The translations under genes were made by a program, and so were the position numbers. Below are positions 55,461 through 64,000 of a stretch of DNA of 64,000 nt, one piece after another. The first letter of the stretch is position 1. Each line of letters opens with the position of its first letter. Below the pieces are notes generated by a model. The model ran no database searches and was not told where the DNA came from. It saw only the letters and a program-made list of their open reading frames with translations. The DNA is from Adenanthera pavonina (Eukaryota > Streptophyta > Magnoliopsida > Fabales > Fabaceae): NCBI GenBank assembly GCA_026686845.1, contig JAIVEN010000004.1:16772827-16836826 (forward strand), written 5' to 3'.

Positions 55461-57320
55461 ATGTTTTACTACTAGACCTGTATAATTGCTTTATTTTAGT
55501 TCAGTATTTTGGATATATAAATAAGATATGGAGACTTATATGTTTTACTACTAGAGCTAATTTATTTTAGTTTAGTATTTTGGGAATAGTTAAGGATATT
55601 TCAGTGTGATATTGGAAATATGATATTTTATTATGAGACTTATATGAATTTTACAATTTCCATTAATTCTATTAAACCATTTTTTGGGATATAACTCTAG
55701 TAAAAGTTCACTTTAGATATATACTCAATAATCATTTTTGGCATTATAGCTATTATGGCTATAAAATTTGCTCAACTATTTTAGAAATTTAGTTGTAAAT
55801 TCAGGTCTGGATATAAATTACACTAATTACGGCGTAAAAAAAAAGTTCAAAGTTACATCGGTTTTTTAATATAACCGATATAAAAAGCATATTTTTCTAT
55901 ATCGGTTTTGTATTAAAAACCGATGTAAAAATAGTTTTTCTACATCGGTTTTTCTATTAAAAACCGATGTAAAAGCAATTTTTTTACATAGGTTAAAAAA
56001 CCGATATAAAAACAGTTTTTTCTACATCGCCTGCTTTTACATCACTTTTAAAACCGATTTAAAAAGGTTAAAATAACCGATGTAAATTGGGGTTTTGTGT
56101 AGTAGTGAACACAATTCATGAAAAATGAAAAAATTCATCTAAGGATATGTCAAAGTTCATGTGAAAGTAAAGTTTAAAAAGAGTTTCAAGTTAGTTCACT
56201 GACAGACGAACTTTGATTTTGGAAATTCGAATTTTGGAAACAAATCTTCAAAGTTTGTTATGATAATCTATTAATATATGAATTTTATTATTCAGAAATT
56301 CAAACTTTGAATCAAGTCTAATAAGAGCTCTCTCTGATAGACAAACTTTGGCTCTTGAAAATTTAAATTTTGAAAAGATGAACTATTGTGCGTTATAGAG
56401 TTGCCCACTGACAGACGAATTTTGGGCACCAAAATTCAAACTTCAAAGGCATTGTAGTAATATGAAACAACTGTTTACACTTACTAGAAGAACTTTAAAC
56501 TTGAAAATTCATATGCTCAAACATAGAAACTTTTGTCAAAGTTGAAAATTTGAATTTTGCTTTAGAACAGACGAACTTTGAAGTTCAACATTAAAGTCTT
56601 TAGCTTTCGGTCTCTGTGAAATTCGTCTGTTGACCCACCAAAATTTGAACTTTGAATGTCAGACGCATTAAATGCGATTGGTGAATAGATAGTTTTTTAG
56701 AGTAATCGTTGGGTAACGTCTTTAATGGCTAGGTCTTGTCTCTAATGTATAGTTAAGACATAAATCTATAAATAGAACTTCATTTGAAGATGTGGGAAAT
56801 GATTTTACATTGTATATACAGAAACTCTACCAAATTCTTAAGTCAAAGTCTCTTACTCTCACATACTTCATTCTGTGCACTTCAACTTTCATATACACTC
56901 TAAATTAGAGAGTTCAATCATTGTAATCAATCTTATCTTGATCTAGAAGAAAGATTTTCTTATGAGGGGATATCACAAGGGATTTGGGAAGAACTTAGTT
57001 AGAGTGCAAAGAGTGAGATTGTAAGCTCTAAAAATAGAGCATCAAGTTGTATTAAGGCAATTGCAAGAAGCCCGCTGAATTCTTGCAAGATAATGGAAAA
57101 TCTCAAGTGGTGGCTTGGGGACTGGACGTAAGTTAAGATAGTGAGACCGAACCAGGATAAACATCTACGTCTTCACTTCTTTTTTACTACTTTTGCCTTG
57201 CTATTCCTTTATACTCTGTTTTTATTGTCACTATTGCTTTCATCACTCTCTTGACTTTTGCAGAAAATTTTAATCTTCCCAATTCACCTCCCCTGTCTTG
57301 GGAAGCCAGTATTTCTAACA

Positions 57321-59684
57321 AAATTGGTCCTCTCTTGACATTTGAACTTTTTACCATAAAAATACGTTAGATACTTTCCATCCCAAGGTAATTATTTAAT
57401 TGTAGGTTAATTAAAATAACCATTACCCCTGACTCAATTGAGGTAACTAGGGTATCTTCTAGATTTGAACAAAAAAGCAGGCCTCATATCCTTGACGTAA
57501 CTTGTTTGTAAGACCTATAATTGCATCTCTTTTTTTTTTCTCTTTTCATATTTTTTTCTTCCTTTTTTTAACTTGGGCATCATATTTTGCTTCAGATTTC
57601 ATCAATTTCTCACACCAATTGAAGAACAAAATTTTACAATGGATGAATGCTTGCCAAGAAATTGACAAGATTATTGAACTAACAGGACGAAAGATGGAAA
57701 TACATGACATAACATTGATAAAGTTAGTTTTAGAACTAGATCTTCACATTGTTTGATGCAGATATGATACATTAGAGGCTTACTCTTTTGAAGAGTGGTC
57801 TTATGGGTGAAAGGTATGATTGGAATTAGAAATATTATTTTGAGGTACATCTCTTGTAAGTGTCTTAAAAGAGCAAGTCCCCCAATCTTCCAAGAAACTA
57901 GTTATGTTCATGCTCATATGAGTGATGAATAATTTTCTCATGATCATGGAGAAGCTCAGCTACAACCTTTTGACCGAAAGGTTCATGTTGACTTCCCATC
58001 TCAAGGAACCAATAATCCTATTTTCCATAAATTTCACAATCTTTATCATGATATGCAAAATGATTATGCATGTGAATGCATGCTCAATATGTTGTACAAT
58101 TAATGAATTGACTAGTGCATGGATTCTGTTGCAATGGTCCACTATCGTAAAGGAATTATGAGAATCTTGAGCCTTTGCTTAGGTGTGTTTCAGGATTGGA
58201 CTTTTGAATTATAGGTGACAAAGAGGTTTGTTTACTGGATAATTCTAAGAGTACATGAACTTTTTCATCCGAACCCCTGTTGCTTCTCCTGACAATTGAT
58301 AATTAGATATCAGGCTTTGGATGTTTTAGTTACAAGCTTGATTACTTAAAATATTAGTAGGCTACCTTTGGATCCTTATTACACTTAATTAATTTATGGA
58401 AGGCCAAATCCCTCCAGATTTAGGTCATGACTTTTGTAAACCTATTAATATGTTAGCTAATCTTTTTTTTGGCTTTATTTTTGTTTTTAGTTTTTAGTTT
58501 TGCTCTTCTTTTTGTCTATCTTTTTTGGTTCTTTTTTTTTATTGATTAATTTTGGAACTTCGTTTAGGTGGAATATCACTTCCTGTTTTGGGTACTTATT
58601 ATTTATAAGAAAGGAAATTGCCTTTTGAAAATTAACTGCCTAATATTATTAATGATGCACATGCCATATACGTTTGAGAATATGCCCCTTTAAGCATGTT
58701 GTCAAGCTAATTTATTTCTTAAGAAAAGAGCGAAAACTCACTTTCTTCTAGATTTTTATTTGCATTATGATGGGGAAGCAAATAATTAGTGAAGGATCAA
58801 AATCTCAACATGATTAATGTTGATAGGATTGTATTCTCTAACGTATATATTTACTTCTTGGACAAGACTTCCTTTGGAAAAATTGGAAGGAATTTCTCAC
58901 CTTAGCTAGGTGTTTATTGTGTCATAAGGAAATAGAAATGACACTTTACCTCCGAACGATCAATATCCAAAAGTAATAATCTATTATCCCTGAAATTTGA
59001 TAGAAGATTACCAACGGGGATTTAATTTGCTTTTATTTATTATTTCTTAATGACAAGTAACCCACAAAGGAGATCAACATCCAAATGTGATTAAGGCCTT
59101 AAAATCTTATCCCTAAAATTTGATAGAAGATTGTCGATGGTGATTTAGTTTTCCTTTATTTATTAATTCTTAATGACAATTAATCAATGAAGGATTAATA
59201 TCCAAACGTGATTAATGTCTTAAGATCTTATTCTTAAAATTTGATGGAAGATTGTCAAGGTGATTTAGTTTATTTTAAGTTATTATTTATTAATGACACT
59301 TAACTAATAGAGGATCAACATTCAAATATGATTAGTGCCTTAATATTTTTTTCTCTAAAATTTGATGGAAGATTACCAAGATGATTTAGTTTGATTTTAA
59401 GTTATTATTTATTAATGACACTCAATTAATAGAGGATCAACATCCAAACATTAATGCCTTAAGATTTTTATACCTAAAATTTGATAGAAGATTACCAAGA
59501 TGATTTAGTTTGCTTTTATTTATTATTTAAGATTAATTTTCTCTTACAGTTGACTAACAAAACTAATTTTGTCATAGCATAGACTGGAAAAAGGTTCCCA
59601 CCTTCTTAAGTTTTTATTGTATCACAGCTAGAATGGAAACTATTAGCTTGTAAAGAGTCCACATGGCTAAATTTGTTTAAGTAG
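57321..59684. other. Unassigned spacer between copia Z and CACTA-D
   Basis: No gene is supported. The longest frame (57502-57756) begins with a T-rich phenylalanine run and matches nothing I know. 57530-57570 and 58460-58545 are T-rich. A 120-bp tandem array occupies 58955-59535. The last three bases, TAG, are the target duplication of CACTA-D. Confidence 0.6.
58955..59535. repeat. ~120-bp tandem repeat, about 5 copies
   Basis: The unit carries 'aaatttgatagaagatta', 'gatttagtttgctttta', 'ttattaatgacac', 'agaggatcaacatccaaa' and 'ttaatgccttaagatt'. The landmark AAATTTGAT(A/G)GAAG falls near 58993, 59116, 59236, 59357 and 59477, giving a period of 120-122 bp. A diverged partial unit may begin near 58790. 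Confidence 0.88.
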
Positions 59685-60499
59685 CACTACTACAAAAAGT
59701 GCTTTTTACATCGGTTAAAAAATAACCGATGTAAAATGATGATTGGTGGCAATTTTGTAAATAAATTTATCAGTTTATATCTTTCTACATTGGTTTTTAA
59801 TAAAACCGATGTAAATATGTTCATCCTAAAAATTAATAAATTTAGTAAATATATAATTATATAATATAATCAATTATAATATATTTTAATAAATTTGTTT
59901 AATATGTTTTCATTTTTTTTGTCCATCTTTATATTTTTTTAGTACAAGACCAATTTAAATTTGCAAGTAGATAGAAGTATAATTTCTTAAGAAAGTAAAA
60001 TAATATATTGAAGTTAAATAAATAAAAAATTATTACATTATTAATATATTAATTCTTTAATATAATTAAATAAAAATATATAAATAATATAAAACTATAT
60101 GATTATAATTAGATTTTTATATTATAATATTTATATAGAAATATAATAAAAAAAGTATTTATATCGGTTTTATATAAAAAACCGATATAAATATACTTAC
60201 ATCGGTTTTTTATAAAAAAACCGATGTAACCATTCAAAACTTAAATTTCAGCTTCCCGAAAATCCCACGCGGCTTGCTTTTCTCTCTCCAAATTTCAGCT
60301 TCCCTCTCGCACGTGGTCTTCTCCCTGCCTCCCACCCAGCTTCCCTCTCTCATGAGAAAAGCTCCCTCTCACGCGGTTGTCTTCTCCCTCCTATGCGGTT
60401 GTCGTCCATCTTAATGAAAGATCCAAGCTCCCTCCCATGCGTTCCTAATCGGCCTTCATTGTTCGTTTTCTCCCTCACTCGAAAACCATGTCGGTCGTC

Positions 60500-61232
60500 A
60501 TTTCTGTTCTTCTTTACCATTCCTAACAGCACATACTTCTCCACCAAGGGGACTCAAAACTCCTCACTACACCCGCTTAATTACCAAAGCCACAGCTGCC
60601 TCTAGAACTAAGAAACTTTAAAACGACGAGAGAGTTCAGAAAGTTCATAGCATCAAAGAATTCAACCAAGCACTTCGATCGGCCAAGAACAAACTCCTGG
60701 TGGTAGAATACGTGGGCAGTACCAGTTATGAGAGCAGCAAAATACACCCTTTCATGGTGGACCTGAGCCGATCGTGCAGCGACATGGACTTCCTCCTAGT
60801 AATGGGTGATGAATCAGAAAAGACAAGAGAGCTGTGCAGGAGAGAAATTAAAGGTGGGGAAAGTGCCTCACTTTAGCTTCTACAAGAACATGGAGAAAAG
60901 ACACGAAGAGAAAGGCATTGGTTCGGACCAGCTCATGGGAGACGTGTTATACTACAGAGATAGCCACTCTGAGGTGGTACAACTGCATAGCAGGGAGGAT
61001 GTTGAGAAGCTGATAGAGGATCACAAGGCTGGTCATAAGCTGATCGTTCTAGATGTGGGGCTCAAGAATTGTGGGCCCTGTATGAAGGTGTATCCCACAG
61101 TGCTTAAGCTGTCCAGGTAGATGGCTCACTCGGTGGTGTTTGCCAGGAAGAATGGGGACGAAAATGATAGCTGCATGTGATTCTTGAGGGACATGAACAT
61201 CGTGGAGGTGCTTATGTTCTTGTTCATCGTGG
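60500..61232 (+). pseudogene. CDSP32: Captured CDSP32 fragment (chloroplast thioredoxin-like protein)
   Basis: Three successive frame pieces match CDSP32, a plastid protein with two thioredoxin-like domains that acts in drought and oxidative stress. First, from about 60570: RLITKATAASRTKK (transit-peptide end), a TAA at 60619-60621, then DERVQKVHSIKEFNQAL and LLVMGDESEKT. After a short rearrangement near 60850 the frame moves to an open stretch ending 61120: KVPHFSFYKNMEKRHEE, DVLYYRDSHSEVVQLHSRED, and the second-domain redox motif CGPC in NCGPCMKVYPTV. TAG at 61118-61120 and TGA near 61180 interrupt the rest (VVFARKNGDENDSCM, DMNIVEV). The C-terminal end is missing. No intron is seen. Recognition is from memory of the family; the start and end are approximate. 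Confidence 0.85.
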
Positions 61233-61429
61233 AGGTACCTCCACTACACTCCCTTGTGCTGTACTCTTCGGTCTTGTCTCCACTCCCATAGTGAGTTTTT
61301 TTCTTTTCATTTTTTTCTCTATAATTACTGGTCAAGTCAATCTATTTTGTGAGGGATCTTGATTTAAAATCATCAATCTCAAGAGTCTCTATTTCTAAAA
61401 TGCCCATTTCATCCCTCACTCTTCGTTAT

Positions 61430-61525
61430 GACCCCTTTTCATTCTTTTGGTACAGCTGCAGTTTCAGCTCCAATCCTTTTTGTCGAATTCAATATGTCTT
61501 CTCTAGATAAAGTCTTCATTAAAGG
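61430..61525 (+). pseudogene. RRM-like exon block 1 of CACTA-D cargo
   Basis: An acceptor-like TGGTACAG is followed by an exon-like block ending MSSLDKVFIKG and a GTATCC donor-like site. CACTA-B has the matching MSSL-KVFIKG block on its minus strand (near 7690-7740). VFIKG resembles the RNP2 motif of RNA-recognition domains. Confidence 0.5.
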
Positions 61526-62516
61526 TATCCCTAATTTTTTTTTTATTTTAACACTTTGATATTGAACAATATTGAAGATACGATGAAGGGATTAGAAATG
61601 CGAGGCACTTCAAAAAATTTTATTCGACATTGTTCTTGTTATAAGGACTTAACTTGATGTTTGCTTCTTTATTTAAATTTCATGAAGATGAGAGCTTATA
61701 TATGCCATTCAAAATGATTTCCTACTACCTGGGAGTGTTATGCACATTTTTTCCTAGAAATGCCAAGAGACAATTCTGAACTTGTAGGAGAAATAATGTT
61801 CTTTCCTTAGGAATCCATAGCTATATTATCACATTTTTGCAATTCTACTGCTATACTTGGTTGTGACAGTGTGTTATATCATTTCTGTGAAAGATCTTAC
61901 GGGTTTGTTGTCAAATTATTGTTCTTGAAAAAAAAATGAAGAGAGTAAGGACCTCATTGTTTCAATTCTTAGACATGTGAGAATGATGTGGTAAGCTGTC
62001 TTGATTAATAATTGATATGGATGCAAAGATTTTGTCTCATTGAAGTTTTACAATCTATATGCAGTGATGGGTCATTTTTCTCAAGTCTCAAGGGGGGAAT
62101 AATGCATGGCTTCCTTTGTCAACTTCTGAAGGATGCTTGGTGAAGTCATTTTTAGAGTTTGGTGAAGTTACTCAAGGTGATAATATCTTTTTTTCTTGTA
62201 TGCTTCATTGGTAGAGAATGTTGTGATGCAATGCAATCTCTATTGAAGTGTTACTTCTTAAGTTATGTTGGCTACAGATATATAATTATTTCCTTTCATT
62301 CAACTTCTATGTTTGGAAATCTAAGGATAAATTTGGATTGATAAGAATGGTGAAGGAAAGAGGAAAGGAGAATTTGATTTAAAGGGAAAAAATGAAAAGT
62401 TTCCTTTCTTTCCTTCTTATCCATTATTGTCAATCAAGCATACCTTCAAGTTCAGAGGTGAACTTCATTTGAATTCGTTGTTGTTTAATTTGAATTGTTC
62501 ATTGTCATATTGCAGT

Positions 62517-62622
62517 CAAGCTTCTCATGGATAGAGAAACTGGGAAGTTCCTAGGAATTGGTTATATTTTGTTATTCAAGGAAGACTCTGTGCAATTGGC
62601 TTTGGAAAGGATGAATGGAAAG
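62517..62622 (+). pseudogene. RRM-like exon block 2 of CACTA-D cargo
   Basis: It follows a TTGCAG acceptor-like site and ends at AAAG with a GTAATA donor-like site. It reads KLLMDRETGKFLGIGYI and then LLFKEDSVQLALERMNGK. The GKFLGIGYILLF part fits the RNP1 pattern and ALERMNGK the following helix and loop of an RNA-recognition motif. With block 1 it would make most of one RRM, so the source was likely an RNA-binding protein gene. Confidence 0.6.
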
Positions 62623-63038
62623 GTAATATGCATCTCTTATAAGAGCTGAGCTTAACAGCTATACATGGGTTATTTTGCTTGTCACTCTTCAAGATCATAG
62701 AAATATGCTTTTCTTTCCAAGAAAACTGAATGGTTTAGTGCATGTAGTTTATTGCAGGCACTTGCTTTCCAAAAATTTAACTCGTACTCAAATGGTTGGT
62801 TATGATACAAGTGCCTCCCCTCTTCTTGAATGTGCAGATCATTCTATACTTGATAGTAAGTAATTTATGGTCAACTAAAGTAATTTTGATTTTACTTTTC
62901 TGGTTTTGTTGTACCTTTTCTATTTTTAATACTAAATATTTTTCAAGCTTGGCACTTCAAATTACTTCTATGCTCTAATGCTTGATTTGTTATTACTTTG
63001 TGTTTCTAACTATTTTACTATGACATTACTTTCTTTTA

Positions 63039-63124
63039 GTGTGTGGAGCACTAGGTTCAAATACATCCCAGTTGCTTGAGATTATACACCAATCAACTAA
63101 AGTAGAATCACTTCAAGATGGAAT
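63039..63124 (+). pseudogene. Exon block 3 of CACTA-D cargo
   Basis: It follows a T-rich TTTTAG acceptor-like site and reads VCGALGSNTSQLLEIIHQSTK and VESLQDGM. The same block is in CACTA-B (6110-6195) with the same acceptor layout, so it was part of the shared ancestor's cargo. The family is not recognised. Confidence 0.5.
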
Positions 63125-63719
63125 GGTTTCTCTCTTACTTATACAATGCCATTTTTTTTTCTTACTGCCTTCTTTTTTATTAGTTTTTGTTGTTGGCTAG
63201 CTTCATTTTATTAGATTTTCTAGACCAAAAGTTCTCTAAGTATTAGTTGTGAATGTTAGCTATATTTCTAAATATATAGTTTAGTCGGATTTGGATTGGT
63301 TACTTAATTTGAAAATATATTTTAGTTGATGCATAAAACTTATGTGCTATGAAATTACTATTACTATTGTGGCTGCCAAATTTGCTCATCTTTTTTGGAA
63401 ATTTGATTATAAATTTAAGTCTAAATATAAATTGCTTTTATTTTAGTATTAAAAAAAAAATTCAAAGTTACATCGGTTTTTAATAGAAACCGATGTAAAA
63501 GCATATGTTTCTACATCGGTTTTATATACAAACCGATATAAAATAATTTTTCTACATCGGTTTTTTATAAAAAATAGATGTAAAAACAAATTTTCTACAT
63601 CGGTTTTTTAACCGATGTAAATAATTAGATTTTCTACATCGCCAGCTTCTACATCACTTTCAAAACCGATTTAAAAGTGTTAAAATAACCGATGTAAATT
63701 GGGGTTATGTGTAGTAGTG

Positions 63720-64000
63720 TAGTTGAATTATGTCAATCCTATATCAAAATGAATTCCATTAGTTTATGGGCATAATAATTAAAAAATCAAATGAAATTTA
63801 TGATCCCTGTAGAGTTATCTTTTTGTGAGATTTTTCTTACATGAGGAATGCAATGTGCTCATGGTCTATTAAGGTAGTGGACCTATAAACAAGGGTTAGG
63901 CTATTAATGCATATACTATCATTATAATGTATCAAGCTAAGCTAAGATGTTGATACACACTTTGGTGACAAGGCAATAGTGTGTCACCATTTCCTACGTT
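63720..64000. other. Flank right of CACTA-D
   Basis: AT-rich; starts with the TAG duplication. Nothing recognisable. Confidence 0.6.

Larger units (their letters stand above)
52999..56107 (+). mobile_element. CACTA-C, non-autonomous CACTA (CATCGGTT family)
   Basis: The left end is CACTACTACAAAAAG and the right end GGGGTTTTGTGTAGTAGTG. A perfect 3-bp duplication AAC lies at 52996-52998 and 56108-56110. Both flanks are dense in ACATCGGTTTT/AAAACCGATGT inverted pairs (53030-54085; 55855-56095). The right subterminal block is the clearest form of that end among B, C and D. No transposase is readable. It sits inside the 3' LTR of copia Z. Confidence 0.94.
42979..57320 (+). mobile_element. Copia Z: Sire-like LTR retrotransposon, decayed, with nested inserts
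   Basis: Plus-strand order: 5' LTR (42979-43778), PBS, gag, pol (protease, integrase, RT, RNase H), spacer, env-position ORF (49707-51919), tail, PPT, 3' LTR (52182-57320 including two inserts). Termini are TGT...ACA. The 5' LTR is only 800 bp because about 0.85 kb is missing inside. LTR divergence over the first ~270 bp is about 7%, the oldest measurable pair here. Flanking pentamers (AAAAA; AAATT) do not make a clean duplication. All ORFs contain stops. It belongs to the same family as X and Y but is on the other strand. Confidence 0.92.
52182..57320 (+). repeat. Copia Z 3' LTR, split by a MITE and CACTA-C
   Basis: It starts TGTAAAATCAAG and ends TATTTCTAACA. Segments 52182-52617, 52983-52998 and 56111-57320 are LTR; the rest is the MITE and CACTA-C with its duplicated AAC. 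The net LTR is about 1.65 kb, in line with Y (1.6) and X (1.86). A candidate TATA word CTATAAATA lies at 56766-56774. Confidence 0.9.
59685..63719 (+). mobile_element. CACTA-D, non-autonomous CACTA with host-gene cargo (4.0 kb)
   Basis: It starts CACTACTACAAAAAG and ends GTGTAGTAGTG, with a perfect 3-bp duplication TAG at 59682-59684 and 63720-63722. Subterminal CATCGGTT repeats lie at 59708-60230 and 63470-63705. The same family as B (opposite strand) and C. No transposase. It contains a CDSP32 gene fragment (about 60500-61232) absent from the matching place in B, plus RRM-like exon blocks shared with B. Confidence 0.94.

Noticed and set aside
42974..57325. A 5-bp target duplication for copia Z
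   Set aside because: Flanks are AAAAA and AAATT; only the first three bases agree, in A-rich DNA, so I do not claim it.
57502..57756. An 84-residue ORF with hydrophobic start that could look like a secreted protein
   Set aside because: The hydrophobic part comes from a long T run; no conservation, splice or family evidence.
1..64000. An intact host gene, tRNA, rRNA or a novel defence or metabolic system
   Set aside because: All recognisable coding sequence belongs to transposons or captured fragments; nothing else has domain, splice or structural support.

Overview
The window reads as plant nuclear DNA, almost certainly a dicot, from a repeat-dense heterochromatin-like region. Evidence: AT-rich sequence, Ty1/copia and Ty3/gypsy LTR retrotransposons primed by initiator-Met tRNA, CACTA DNA transposons, a MITE, and a captured fragment of the chloroplast thioredoxin-like gene CDSP32. 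I found no intact host gene, rRNA, tRNA or CRISPR. The species cannot be fixed from the sequence.

Layout: (1) 1-1418, an old copia LTR piece broken at 236 by sequence resembling a Tat/Ogre-type gypsy LTR, then AT-rich DNA. (2) 1419-5113, CACTA-A (TSD ATT). (3) 5553-8954, CACTA-B (TSD ATA). (4) 10686-36150, a nest on the minus strand. Copia element Y (Sire-like, with a third env-position ORF) is split by two younger elements: copia X (20660-28750, TSD CTCTC) inside Y's third ORF, and gypsy element G (12587-20145, TSD AGGAC, CRM-like) just downstream of that ORF. Y has lost its 5' LTR and the start of gag. (5) 36150-42978, non-coding repeats: a dispersed repeat pair, a 56-bp minisatellite, AT-rich low complexity. 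(6) 42979-57320, copia element Z (plus strand, same family, heavily decayed). Its 3' LTR holds a hAT-like MITE (52618-52982) and CACTA-C (52999-56107, TSD AAC). (7) 57321-59684, unassigned DNA with a 120-bp tandem array. (8) 59685-63719, CACTA-D (TSD TAG), carrying CDSP32 and RRM-like gene fragments.

Relative ages from LTR pairs compared by eye: G has about 7 differences in 896 bp (0.8%), X about 13 in 345 bp (3.8%), Z about 7% over the alignable first 270 bp. Y must predate X and G. CACTA-B, C and D are one non-autonomous family (subterminal CATCGGTTTT repeats) and share exon-like cargo; D has gained the CDSP32 piece. Every coding region recognised belongs to a mobile element or is captured cargo, and essentially all are broken. 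No new defence or metabolic system is visible. The most informative items are the dated nest, the CDSP32 transduplication, the repeat vocabulary shared by the copia LTRs and their pol-env spacer, and the third ORF with a stop at the same codon in two copies.
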